A program made the translations under genes and the position numbers. Source: Paenibacillus albiflavus (lineage in GTDB: Bacteria; Bacillota; Bacilli; Paenibacillales; NBRC-103111). From it: 64,000 nt of DNA. Below the pieces are notes generated by a model. It was not told where the DNA came from, ran no database searches, and saw nothing but the letters and a program-made list of their open reading frames with translations. The DNA lies in NCBI RefSeq assembly GCF_004344915.1, contig NZ_SKFG01000013.1, forward strand, positions 78,129 through 142,128, in the 5' to 3' direction. Shown piece after piece: positions 44,145 to 53,360 of the stretch; the first letter of the stretch is position 1, and each line of letters starts with the position of its first letter.

Positions 44145-45317
44145 TTATTTGAGCTTCAATAATTCTTCTGCTGTTTGCTTCTCAAGTTCTGTTTTGGAGC
44201 TCGATTTATTTTTAAGAAGTGCATTCCATTGTTCCTTAGTTGAATCATGATTACGGACATTCAACAATAAATAAGACTTATATTTCTCGCGCTGCTTGTC
44301 TGAGGCGTTCAAATAACTGTTAAAGAGCGATTCAACATAAGTAGAAGGCATCGATCTCCCAATCGACTGATAAGATACGGCAGCATTGCTGAAAACTTTG
44401 TCAGAAGATTCTACAGCAAGCTCCTCCTCAAGTATTTTTAATGACTTGCTTGTTGGGAATTTATAAAGATAGAAAGAAATAGCGTCTCGAACTTGTTCAT
44501 TGGAGCTATTCTTCATGATTTTCGCTAATTGTTCCATTACGGGATCGGCCGGCAATGCTGTGATTAGATCTGTCATGGATGTTCCGTAAGCAGCAGGGCT
44601 TGCAGGATCTACCGCTTTTTCGATTAAGCAGTTTAGGTCGTTAAGCATATATTTGGCAATAAAGTCTAGCACAGCGGCTCTTTCTAGTTCAAAGGAATCG
44701 AGCAATGCTCCTGCTAGCTGCTTTTTATCAATGAGCAGGAGATATTCCAGACTTTCCTTCTGCTCGCCCTGTAAATCCTTCAAATCGATACCTTTAAGTT
44801 TCTGGATTGTGGCACGAACAACGCTATTTAATTTGCTTAGATCCGAATATGTAATGGTTCCTGAATTGATGAGCACCGTTCGAGTCGTTGCGTCATAAAT
44901 GACTTTGTTGCCAAGTGCTTCGGCAACTGCACGTGCAGGAATAAACACTCGATCATTCACTAATTTCGGTGATACGTCAAGATCAGCGAATTTATGATTA
45001 TTTTTATAAATAGTCCTGCTGCCAACAGTCAATTCGACATTTATATCTTTATAGATGACCGAGACACTCTGCTTGTCTTTATTCCATATAATATGTTCCT
45101 GATCATCAGGCACACCGAGTGCGACTAATAGATCACGCAAGGGTGTTAATGTTCGTCCATCTTCAATAAATGGCTCGGCATATTGAAATGCAAGCGCTTT
45201 GTCGCCCACCTTCATACTGATTTCTGCAGCAAAAGTGGTAGTTGGCATTACAAGCGACAATGATAGCGATAAAGCTAGTGTTAGAGTAAATGCTACGTTC
45301 TTTTTCGTCATGTTCAT
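44145..45317 (-). CDS. Secreted protein with copper-amine-oxidase-N-like stalk domain
   Basis: A 390-residue exported protein. Signal peptide (1-30, ending TTTFAAE), then a stalk domain (about 35-150) with the family pattern FIEDGRTLTPLRDLLVALG and DRVFIPARAVAEALG. The remaining 240 residues are helical and HEAT-like (AVLDFIAKYML, QVRDAISFYLYKF). This N-terminal domain is common in Paenibacillus surface proteins and is not an oxidase. Role unknown. Single gene. Confidence 0.85.
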   Translation of the reverse strand: MNMTKKNVAFTLTLALSLSLSLVMPTTTFAAEISMKVGDKALAFQYAEPFIEDGRTLTPLRDLLVALGVPDDQEHIIWNKDKQSVSVIYKDINVELTVGSRTIYKNNHKFADLDVSPKLVNDRVFIPARAVAEALGNKVIYDATTRTVLINSGTITYSDLSKLNSVVRATIQKLKGIDLKDLQGEQKESLEYLLLIDKKQLAGALLDSFELERAAVLDFIAKYMLNDLNCLIEKAVDPASPAAYGTSMTDLITALPADPVMEQLAKIMKNSSNEQVRDAISFYLYKFPTSKSLKILEEELAVESSDKVFSNAAVSYQSIGRSMPSTYVESLFNSYLNASDKQREKYKSYLLLNVRNHDSTKEQWNALLKNKSSSKTELEKQTAEELLKLK

Positions 45318-45395
45318 TCCTCCATTACTAGTACGAATTCATACTTAAATAGTAATCGATTGGGAGGACGAAAGGCAAACCATTTGGCAAGAAAT

Positions 45396-46853
45396 TTACT
45401 CTCTTGTCGGATCCTGCGGATGCAGAAATGCGGGTCTTTTATCCTTGGCAGGAACAGGGTTGCGAACTAGAACATCCAGTAAAGCTCGTCCATTAAAAGG
45501 AATGAGCGGCCATAGATACGGAGTCCCGATTGAACGAGACATAAGCAGGACAATAAACCATGCGATACTGCCAATGATGAAGCCCCAGATATGCAGCCAT
45601 GCAGTTAGAAGCAATAGCGATAATCGAACAAGTCTTGTTGCAAGTCCGAATTCGTAGCTAGGAGTAGCAAAGGTTCCAATTGCCGCAATTGCAAAATAGA
45701 GAATTACGTTACTGCTAAGCAGACCAACATGGATAGCTAGGTCTCCAATCATTAATGCTGCAACCAGCCCAAGAGTTGATGCCAGAGAGGTAGGTGTATG
45801 AATGGATGCCATCCGTATGACATCAATCCCAATCTCGACAAGAATCAGTTGAATGATGATCGGGATCACTCCAGTATCTTTGGGAAAAATGAACTCAAAT
45901 TGCTGCCAGTTTGAAGGTAACAGCCAAGGATCTAATATCAACATAAACCAAATTGGAAGCAGGAAAACCGAGGCTAGCATTGCGGTAAAACGGATCCACC
46001 GTAAATAAGCACCAACAACGGGTTTTTGTCGATATTCCTCAGCGTGCTGCACATGGTGAAATAAGGTTGTCGGTGCAATGATGACACTTGGAGATGTATC
46101 GGTGAAGATCAGAATATGACCTTCAAGCAAATGAATAGCTGCAACATCGGGTCGTTCTGTATAGCGAATGAGGGGGAATGGATTCCAATTGTGCTTGAAA
46201 ACAAATTCTTCAATTGTTTTGTCAGCCATCGGTACACCGTCTACATCAATACTTTGCAGACGCTTCCTAACTTTATCAATTAGCTTGGGGTCCGCAATAT
46301 CTTCAATATAGGAAATGACGACATCCGTTTTGGACCTTCTACCAACTTGCATGTACTCCATTCGAAGATTAGGATCACGTAGTCTCCTTCGAGTTAGTGC
46401 CGTATTGAATACCAATGTTTCTGTATATCCATCTCGAGCACCACGAACCACACGTTCAGTATCCGGCTCAGCAGGACCTCGTGCAGGATAAGTTCGAGCA
46501 TCAATGATGAGTGCAGTATCCGAATTTTCCATCAGAAGAACAGCAGGTCCAGACAATACAGAAGCAATGATCTGTTCCACATCCGTAGCGGGATCTACCT
46601 CAAGATAACCGATAAATTTGTGCAGCAGCTTATGTACGGTATCTGTTGTCAGCTCATCTTCCTGCAGTCTTGATAAATTAACGGTAATCAAATTCATGAT
46701 GTCATCTTTTGCAAAGCCATCGACAAAGAAAAGGGCAAATTTCTTTCCGCCATATTCTAATTCTCGATGAATCACGTCGAAGCTTTTATCGACGCCTAAT
46801 GCCTGTTTGATATAAGCAATATTTTGGGACAGGTCCGATGTTAGTTGGTTCAT
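45396..46853 (-). CDS. spoVAF: GerA-family spore germination protein, SpoVAF-like
   Basis: A 485-residue membrane protein. The soluble N-terminal part has DTERVVRGARDGYTETLVFN, TALTRRRLRD and MQVGRRSKTDVVISYIED, which I recognise as the SpoVAF branch of the GerA A-subunit family; about five helices follow (300-465). SpoVAF acts at the inner spore membrane in dipicolinate release. It stands alone, without spoVA genes beside it. ATG 46853 follows GGAGGG; the frame to 46895 is not supported. Confidence 0.85.
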   Translation of the reverse strand: MNQLTSDLSQNIAYIKQALGVDKSFDVIHRELEYGGKKFALFFVDGFAKDDIMNLITVNLSRLQEDELTTDTVHKLLHKFIGYLEVDPATDVEQIIASVLSGPAVLLMENSDTALIIDARTYPARGPAEPDTERVVRGARDGYTETLVFNTALTRRRLRDPNLRMEYMQVGRRSKTDVVISYIEDIADPKLIDKVRKRLQSIDVDGVPMADKTIEEFVFKHNWNPFPLIRYTERPDVAAIHLLEGHILIFTDTSPSVIIAPTTLFHHVQHAEEYRQKPVVGAYLRWIRFTAMLASVFLLPIWFMLILDPWLLPSNWQQFEFIFPKDTGVIPIIIQLILVEIGIDVIRMASIHTPTSLASTLGLVAALMIGDLAIHVGLLSSNVILYFAIAAIGTFATPSYEFGLATRLVRLSLLLLTAWLHIWGFIIGSIAWFIVLLMSRSIGTPYLWPLIPFNGRALLDVLVRNPVPAKDKRPAFLHPQDPTRE

Positions 46854-46948
46854 TGTGAATATACCCTCCAGCCTGTAATCGAAAAAATAACGCAATATTT
46901 ACTAATTATTCCCAAAATAATGAAAGTTAAAGCTGTACTGAAATAATT

Positions 46949-46978
46949 TTGTCAAATTTGAGAATTTCGTGATATATT
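46949..46978 (+). promoter_or_regulatory. Sigma-A promoter of comX-comP
   Basis: TTGTCA (46949-46954), an 18-nt spacer and TATATT (46973-46978). No clear ComA box (TTGCGG-N4-CCGCAA) is visible upstream. Confidence 0.55.
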
Positions 46979-47031
46979 AAAGGAGGAAGGTAAATTATTC
47001 TAATAATTTTTGAGAGGTATGGTGATTGATA

Positions 47032-47202
47032 ATGTTGAAACAGATGGTTGCTTACTTACAGAACAATTTGGAAGTCGTATCACTTGTTAGAAATGGACAG
47101 GCTTCTTTAGTTGGCGTAACACCGGTTCAGCAGAAGGCAATTATTGAAGTTGTTGGAGTAAAAGAAGGTACAGAGGTTCAACCAAAGACAATCTGGTGGT
47201 AA
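47032..47202 (+). CDS. comX: ComX-like pheromone precursor
   Basis: A 56-residue peptide. The N-terminal part MLKQMVAYLQNNLEVVSLV followed by NGQASLVGVTP and QQKAIIEVV matches the ComX pattern (short helix, a Gly-Val-Thr-Pro type turn, a second helix), and the C-terminus ends KTIWW. ComX pheromones are cut from the C-terminus and prenylated on a Trp by ComQ. Its stop is 16 bp before the comP start, as in comQXPA loci. The ATG at 47032 is weakly placed; a TTG at 47026 has GAGAGG 8 nt upstream and would add two residues. Confidence 0.8.
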   Translation: MLKQMVAYLQNNLEVVSLVRNGQASLVGVTPVQQKAIIEVVGVKEGTEVQPKTIWW

Positions 47203-47218
47203 TGGAGGCACGACCTAG

Positions 47219-49549
47219 ATGTCACGAACTAGGATTTATAGCACCACTTTCATCCTAATAGCGGCGATCTTGGTCGCAATATCATTTATTTATGTGCAGC
47301 TCAATACCATCTATATCGGGGTTGATGTTCAGAAGAATCAGGATAATCAATGGTATATAAGCTATGTTGACCATCAGGGTTGGGCTGCATATAAAGGAAT
47401 TAAAGATGGTGACTTGTTATTATCAATCGATGGGCAGAATCCAGAGCTGCATCCGTCTTTAAAATATAACTCTATCGAACAAGCACATCAAATTAGTATT
47501 TTACGAAATGAGAGTCATCTTCTTTTTTCTGTTACGGATGATATCAACTCACAATACTCGTTTGATAAATCGAGAAGTTCAATTTTGTTTTTTGCTATTC
47601 TTTATTGCTTCTCTCTGTTTCTTTTTGTGAAGGAGAAGAAGGATAGCTCAGCACAAATATTGATCTTATTTTTTATGGTCACTGCCCTAACTTATTTGGG
47701 GAGTATACCTTCAGGGATGAGGGTACATTATGCTCAGGCATTTGTGCTAGTTAGTCTCCCACTCGTTCCAACTGTTTTTTTGCATTTTTTGTATAATTAT
47801 TTTAACAAGTACAAGATTAAAGTGCTTAATCCCAGAATGTTATATATACAATATGGGATAAATGCACTTTTATTCGTGTGTGGAATTCTAACGATTTATA
47901 CCGATATTGGGTACAAATTAAATACACTATTAGTCGCTAAGGTGTCTTTATTGCTATTCATTATTGGTTGCATTTATATGATTTTTATATTAGCAATCAG
48001 ATATTTTCAGTTTAGGAAAACAATCTATAATCCTATTTTTAAATATATGATTATAGGTAACTCACTTTCTTTTTTTCCTTTTATATTTTTATTTGCATTA
48101 CCGCGTATCATTTTCAATGAAGCTTTTACTTCTACTTATATTGCAACGATCGCCTTATTTTTATTTCCGATAGTCTATGTATATTTAATCGTTTCCAAGA
48201 AACTTCTTGATATCGATTTTATTATAGATCGTTTGAAATACTTCTGTTTACTCGCAATCATACCTTCAATCGTTATACTATTATGTGTTGGCTTCCTCTA
48301 TGATATTCAAAGATTTTCTTTGGCACATTGGATTTTGTCATTCTCCATTATCTATGTTGTGATCGTCATTCTCTTGTATGTGAAGGAAAGAATAGAATAT
48401 CCACTACATAACACACCTTTTAAGAAGAAAATGAATTTCCAGCTAAGCTTAAATGATTTCTCGCAACAAATCACGAAGCTGAATAAACAATCAGACTTGG
48501 AAGAATTGATTATTCACGAGGTTATTAAGATGCTGCCCATACAGTCGGCGGCAATACTTGAAATGGATCATGATCAGCAATGCATCGAGATTAAAAAAGA
48601 AAGTGAGTTCTTACAGCCCGATGTCAGGTTCTGGGATATTACCAAACAAAAAAATCGAACATATATCATTGGTGAAATGTTCGAACTCAATCTTGGGATG
48701 TGTATATTAATTGGGAAGAAGCAGAGATTTCAGTATTTACTATGGATTGATAATAAGCAGAACCGAATGAATTACAATCCAGATGAAATTGTGTGGTTAA
48801 GGACACTTGCCAATTACATCGGAATTGTCTATGAGAACTTAGACATGCTAGCAGGAATCATTTCGCAATTTGAGCTTCGTGAGGGTAGTGAATCGCCTTC
48901 ATGGGTATCTAGACTTGTTTTCCGCTTATCTGAAAATGAGAGACGTCGGCTTGCTTCCGATTTACATGATGCAGCGCTGCAAGACCAGCTGTTATGGTAT
49001 CGTAAATACGAGGATATCCTGGATGAAATCAAGATTTCAGATGATATTCATAGACGTATGGAAGAAATCAAAGAAGGTTTGCTTGATGTTATTCATCAAA
49101 TTAGACAGACATGTAATGAATTGCGACCTTCTTTTCTCAATGAAATGGGCGCAGTAGAGGCGATAGATCAGTTATGTGTCAATGCAACTTTTAATGCGAA
49201 TTTTACAGTTGAGTTCAATCATAGTCAGTTAGATCTATCGCTGGATGATGAATATGTCCTGATGCTCTATCGGATTACACAGGAATTGCTGCGCAATACG
49301 ATGAAACATGCATTAGCTACTGAGGTTAAATTGGTTATTGGCAATGATGATCGGGTGATCACTTATGAATATGCGGATAACGGTGTCGGAATGGACTTAA
49401 GCCAAAGTAAAGCAACACTAAAAAATATGGGCCTGTCAGGTATTCGCGAGCGAGTCTCAAGTTTGAATGGCGAAACTGAATTTTATTCTTCAGAAGGTCA
49501 TGGTTTTAGTGTGAAGATTACTTTACCAACTGTACAAGGTGTAGGTTAA
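47219..49549 (+). CDS. comP: ComP-like pheromone receptor histidine kinase
   Basis: A 776-residue membrane kinase, close to the length of B. subtilis ComP. An N-terminal helix is followed by a PDZ-like extracytoplasmic domain (about 35-105, with KGIKDGDLLLSIDG), then about eight helices (115-400), then a HisKA_3 core with RRLASDLHDAALQDQLLW (His583) and an ATPase domain with RITQELLRNTMKHA and the glycine-rich MGLSGIRERV. It follows comX directly. No response regulator is downstream; the ComA-like regulator lies at 22954. Confidence 0.88.
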   Translation: MSRTRIYSTTFILIAAILVAISFIYVQLNTIYIGVDVQKNQDNQWYISYVDHQGWAAYKGIKDGDLLLSIDGQNPELHPSLKYNSIEQAHQISILRNESHLLFSVTDDINSQYSFDKSRSSILFFAILYCFSLFLFVKEKKDSSAQILILFFMVTALTYLGSIPSGMRVHYAQAFVLVSLPLVPTVFLHFLYNYFNKYKIKVLNPRMLYIQYGINALLFVCGILTIYTDIGYKLNTLLVAKVSLLLFIIGCIYMIFILAIRYFQFRKTIYNPIFKYMIIGNSLSFFPFIFLFALPRIIFNEAFTSTYIATIALFLFPIVYVYLIVSKKLLDIDFIIDRLKYFCLLAIIPSIVILLCVGFLYDIQRFSLAHWILSFSIIYVVIVILLYVKERIEYPLHNTPFKKKMNFQLSLNDFSQQITKLNKQSDLEELIIHEVIKMLPIQSAAILEMDHDQQCIEIKKESEFLQPDVRFWDITKQKNRTYIIGEMFELNLGMCILIGKKQRFQYLLWIDNKQNRMNYNPDEIVWLRTLANYIGIVYENLDMLAGIISQFELREGSESPSWVSRLVFRLSENERRRLASDLHDAALQDQLLWYRKYEDILDEIKISDDIHRRMEEIKEGLLDVIHQIRQTCNELRPSFLNEMGAVEAIDQLCVNATFNANFTVEFNHSQLDLSLDDEYVLMLYRITQELLRNTMKHALATEVKLVIGNDDRVITYEYADNGVGMDLSQSKATLKNMGLSGIRERVSSLNGETEFYSSEGHGFSVKITLPTVQGVG

Positions 49550-49554
49550 CAAGA

Positions 49555-49589
49555 AAAAGCGCGTCTTCCTCAAAGAAGATCGTGCTTTT
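49555..49589. terminator. Terminator after comP, convergent with the ABC-F gene
   Basis: Stem aaaagcgcgtcttc with gaagatcgtgctttt (small mismatches) and a following T-run. Confidence 0.7.
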
Positions 49590-49605
49590 CCTTTTTTACT
49601 ATATT

Positions 49606-51549
49606 CTACATTAACGTTTCCCATTCCGCATAGTACTGCTCAAGTTCAGCCTTCTTGGACTCGATAAGTGTTGTTTTCTCGGCAACAATCTGATAGTTAT
49701 TGAATATTTCAGGGTTCGTAAGCTCGGTCTCTAATTCTGACACTTCAGACTCAAGCTGTGCGATTTGTGCTTCGATGGCTTCAAGTCTACGCTGACGATT
49801 GCGTTCTTCACGCTTGTTTTGTTTATTCGTTTCGAAATCGACTCGTTTCTCGTCTGCAGGAGTGATCGTTTGATTGGACTGCTTGCGTTCCAGCTCTTGC
49901 TGCTTCTGCGCTTCAATGTCAGCTAACTCTGCCTTTTTCTCCAAATAATCATCATAGTTTCCAAGATAATCAGTAATTCCGTCTGGTGTCATCTCCATGA
50001 TGTGTTCAGCCATTTTGTTTAGGAAGTAACGGTCATGTGAAATGAAGAGCAGGGTGCCTTCATAATCCATAAGTGCGGATTCCAGCACTTCCTTGGAGTA
50101 GAGATCCAGATGGTTCGTCGGCTCATCGAGAATAAGGACATTCGCTTTTTGCAGCATAAGCTTGGCTAATGAGACACGTGCTTTTTCGCCACCGCTTAGA
50201 GCACTAATCTTCTTAAAGACATCTTCGCCTGTGAATAAGAAATTACCTAATACCGTACGAATTCGTACCTCCTCTAGATGGGGGAAAGCACTCCACACTT
50301 CCTCTAGAACACTATTGTTTGGTGTTAGATGCGTCTGCATTTGATCATAATAGCCGATGCGGACATTCGTGCCCCAGTCGATGATTCCTTGATCGGGCTC
50401 ATGATTGCCGATTAATGTGCGAAGCAAGGTTGTTTTGCCGATCCCGTTAGGTCCAAGCAATGCGGCTGTTTCTCCACGCTTAAGTACCAAGGAGATGTCC
50501 TCAGCTAATGTTTTGCGATCGATTCCTTGTCCAACAGATAAGCCAACTCTACGTACATTCAGTACATCACGTCCAGAGGTTTGCTCGACTTCGAATGAGA
50601 ACGATGCCCGTTTTAGGCTGCCTAGGGGCTTGTCGATACGATCCATTTTCTCCAACGTTCTACGCCTGCTTTGAGCACGTTTGGTTGTAGAAGCTCGTAC
50701 TAGATTACGCTGCACAAAATCCTCTAGCTTTGCAATTTCATCCTGCTGCATTTCAAATTGTTTCATTTGGATTTCGTAATCTGCAGCTTTAAGTTCAATG
50801 AAGCGTGAATAATTGCCTGTGTAGCGCCTGGAAGTTGTGCGTTCAATCTCATAAATCGCTGTAACAAGAGAATCCAGGAAGTATCGGTCATGGGATACGA
50901 CAAGAATGGACCCTGGATAGGATCGTAAGTAGCTCTCAAGCCATGTTAACGTTGCGATGTCCAGATGATTCGTAGGCTCATCGAGAATTAAGAGGTCTGG
51001 CTCTTCAAGCAGCATTTTGGCAAGGGCTAATCGTGTTTTCTGTCCGCCACTGAGTGTCCCGATCACCGTATCGGGTGGCATGGTGCCAAACCCCATGCCG
51101 TGAAGAATTCCACGGATTTTGGCTTCAAACTCATAACCGCCATGCTTGCGGAACCATTCGGTTTTGGCATCATACTTCTCTAGAATCAGCGTATACTGCT
51201 TCTCATTGGCATGTATAACAGGATCTGCGATTTGCGCTTCTAGCTCTCGAAGCTCTTTCTCTGCTTCAATAAGCGCAGTAAATACAGATAACATTTCCTC
51301 ACGAATTGTGCGATTCGTTGCTAAGCCGGAATTTTGTCGAAGATAGCCGACTTTCGTTTCCTTTGATTTGAAGATTTCTCCCGAATCATAGGATATTTCC
51401 CCGGCAATAATTTGGAGGAGGGTGGATTTGCCTGCGCCATTCACGCCGACCAATCCAATTCGTTCCCGTTCTTCAATTTGCAGGCTTATATTGGATAATA
51501 TGGTGGTAACACCATAGCTTTTGGATATTCCACTTACTTGCAATAACAT
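49606..51549 (-). CDS. ABC-F family ATPase, YdiF-like
   Basis: A 647-residue soluble protein with two ABC domains: Walker A GVNGAGKST and GPNGIGKTT, signatures LSGGQKTRLALAKML and LSGGEKARVSLAKLM, Walker B LLILDEPTNHLD and VLILDEPTNHLD. A linker (about 235-300) and a C-terminal coiled coil (about 560-640) are present. ABC-F proteins act on the ribosome as translation factors. The place between tsaD and moaC matches ydiF in B. subtilis. Confidence 0.93.
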   Translation of the reverse strand: MLLQVSGISKSYGVTTILSNISLQIEERERIGLVGVNGAGKSTLLQIIAGEISYDSGEIFKSKETKVGYLRQNSGLATNRTIREEMLSVFTALIEAEKELRELEAQIADPVIHANEKQYTLILEKYDAKTEWFRKHGGYEFEAKIRGILHGMGFGTMPPDTVIGTLSGGQKTRLALAKMLLEEPDLLILDEPTNHLDIATLTWLESYLRSYPGSILVVSHDRYFLDSLVTAIYEIERTTSRRYTGNYSRFIELKAADYEIQMKQFEMQQDEIAKLEDFVQRNLVRASTTKRAQSRRRTLEKMDRIDKPLGSLKRASFSFEVEQTSGRDVLNVRRVGLSVGQGIDRKTLAEDISLVLKRGETAALLGPNGIGKTTLLRTLIGNHEPDQGIIDWGTNVRIGYYDQMQTHLTPNNSVLEEVWSAFPHLEEVRIRTVLGNFLFTGEDVFKKISALSGGEKARVSLAKLMLQKANVLILDEPTNHLDLYSKEVLESALMDYEGTLLFISHDRYFLNKMAEHIMEMTPDGITDYLGNYDDYLEKKAELADIEAQKQQELERKQSNQTITPADEKRVDFETNKQNKREERNRQRRLEAIEAQIAQLESEVSELETELTNPEIFNNYQIVAEKTTLIESKKAELEQYYAEWETLM

Positions 51550-51695
51550 AATGCTGTAAGCCTCCTATAATATATATGATATTAGTTTACAGGAAATTAG
51601 ACAAAATCAAAAGAGAAGCTTGAGAAGTTGGGGCCAATATGTACAATATGATACAATAGATCCAATACATCTTTAAATGGAGAATGAAGCTTATA

Positions 51696-52310
51696 ATGAA
51701 CATGTATCAACGTAAAATAGAGATGCGAGAGCAAATTGAACTGAAGCGCAGCAGTCTGAATCAAGAAGAGAGACAGGCTCGTGAAGAGCAGATCGTTAAT
51801 CAATTGATTGGCTTATGCAAGGAGCATTTCAAGAGTTCCAGTGATGGATGCCTAATGACGTATATGCCGTTTCGTACTGAGGTAGATATTGCTCCAGTTA
51901 TGGAATGGTGCTGGTCACGGGGGATACGTGTGGTTGCGCCTAGAACTGTTAAGCAAACTAGACAAATGATCCTTCATGAAGTAACCTCCTATAATGATTT
52001 CTCTTCAGGAGGATGGGGGATTCGTGAACCCATCACGTCATTGCCTGTTCTGACAGATCTATCTACGATCCGCATGATTCTTGTGCCGGGTTTGGCATTT
52101 GATACGAAAATGGCTAGACTTGGTTATGGCGGTGGATATTATGATCGTTTCTTCAAGCTATTCGCTGAACAAGGTATAGCACAACCTTTGTTAGTAGCGG
52201 CTTCATTCGATCTGCAGGTCGTGCCTGAAGTGCCTGTTTCATGGAATGATGTTAATATGGATATTCTGGTAACGGAATCGTTGCAACTAAAGGCAAGTCA
52301 TATACAATAG
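51696..52310 (+). CDS. 5-Formyltetrahydrofolate cyclo-ligase
   Basis: A protein of about 204 residues that converts 5-formyl-THF to 5,10-methenyl-THF with ATP. Seen: the N-terminal KIEMREQIELKR, TYMPFRTEVD, and the C-terminal ILVPGLAFDTKMARLGYGGGYYDRF, which is the family hallmark. The start may be the ATG at 51684, 51696 or 51702; spacing to GGAG is poor for all of them. First gene of the plus-strand run to tatC. Confidence 0.93.
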   Translation: MNMYQRKIEMREQIELKRSSLNQEERQAREEQIVNQLIGLCKEHFKSSSDGCLMTYMPFRTEVDIAPVMEWCWSRGIRVVAPRTVKQTRQMILHEVTSYNDFSSGGWGIREPITSLPVLTDLSTIRMILVPGLAFDTKMARLGYGGGYYDRFFKLFAEQGIAQPLLVAASFDLQVVPEVPVSWNDVNMDILVTESLQLKASHIQ

Positions 52311-52331
52311 AAGAGTGGAGGTGCATCAATC

Positions 52332-52817
52332 ATGGAAGCTGGATTTACACATATGAACGAGCAGGGTAGAGCGCGAATGGTTGATGTGTCAGATAAAGAA
52401 ATTACGAAGCGTGAAGCGACTGCTAGAACAACAGTTACGATGAAGAGTGAGACACTTCGGAAGATTAAGCAGGGACAGATGAATAAAGGTGATGTACTCG
52501 CTATTGCTCAGATTGCTGGCGTAATGGCGGCCAAGAAGACATCGGACTGGATTCCCCTGTGCCATCCACTCCCACTGACAGGAATTAATATCGTTTTTAA
52601 TGACAATGGTCATGATGAACTATACATAGAAGCAACAGTACGAACAACCGGCAAGACTGGTGTCGAGATGGAGGCGCTGACGGCGGTGTCTGCTGCCGCA
52701 TTAACAGTCTACGATATGTGTAAAGCTATCGAGAAGGAGATTATTATTGGCCCAACGATGTTAATTCACAAAAGTGGAGGGAAAAGCGGAGATTTTCACA
52801 AAATAGATACTATTTAG
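52332..52817 (+). CDS. moaC: Cyclic pyranopterin monophosphate synthase
   Basis: A 161-residue enzyme of molybdenum cofactor synthesis, acting after MoaA. Seen: [41 protein letters not shown] and the C-terminal [16 protein letters not shown] precedes the ATG. moaA is not in the window. Confidence 0.96.
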   Translation: MEAGFTHMNEQGRARMVDVSDKEITKREATARTTVTMKSETLRKIKQGQMNKGDVLAIAQIAGVMAAKKTSDWIPLCHPLPLTGINIVFNDNGHDELYIEATVRTTGKTGVEMEALTAVSAAALTVYDMCKAIEKEIIIGPTMLIHKSGGKSGDFHKIDTI

Positions 52818-52859
52818 ACGCTAAAAGTTTGTTACATTAGAATGGGGAGGCTGAAATCG

Positions 52860-53360
52860 ATGCGCTGGAAGGTTGCGATCTTGACAGTTAGTGATCGTGG
52901 TTCTCGGGGTGAACGAGAAGATACGAGTGCACAAGTGATTCGAGAACTTGTTGAAGAAGAATTAATGGGTGACATTATTGAATATCGTATCGTACCTGAC
53001 GAAACAGACGAGATTATGGCTGCACTCATTGAAATGAGCGATTATTTTGAAGCGGATATGATTATTACGACAGGCGGAACTGGACTTGGACCACGCGATG
53101 TAACACCTGAAGCTACACTAGCTGTTATTGAGCGGGATGTTCCGGGTATGGCGGAAGCGATGCGTATGAGAACGATGGAAAAATCGCCTAGATCCATATT
53201 ATCCCGTGCTGTCGTGGGCATTCGTGGACGCACTTTGATTGTGAACCTGCCAGGATCGCCTAAAGGTGTAATGGAGAACCTAGCAGCCATTATGGATGTA
53301 ATCCCACATGCGCTCCAAATTCTGACTGGTGCAGTTACGGAGCATAACGATGAAGGTTAA
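52860..53360 (+). CDS. mog: Molybdenum cofactor biosynthesis protein Mog/MoaB
   Basis: A 166-residue molybdopterin-binding protein that adenylylates molybdopterin. Seen: ILTVSDRGSRGEREDTS, TTGGTGLGPRDVTPEAT, and NLPGSPKGVMENL. ATG 52860 lies 9 nt after GGGGAGG; the ATG at 52842 is upstream of that site. Overlaps the next gene by 11 bp. Confidence 0.95.
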   Translation: MRWKVAILTVSDRGSRGEREDTSAQVIRELVEEELMGDIIEYRIVPDETDEIMAALIEMSDYFEADMIITTGGTGLGPRDVTPEATLAVIERDVPGMAEAMRMRTMEKSPRSILSRAVVGIRGRTLIVNLPGSPKGVMENLAAIMDVIPHALQILTGAVTEHNDEG

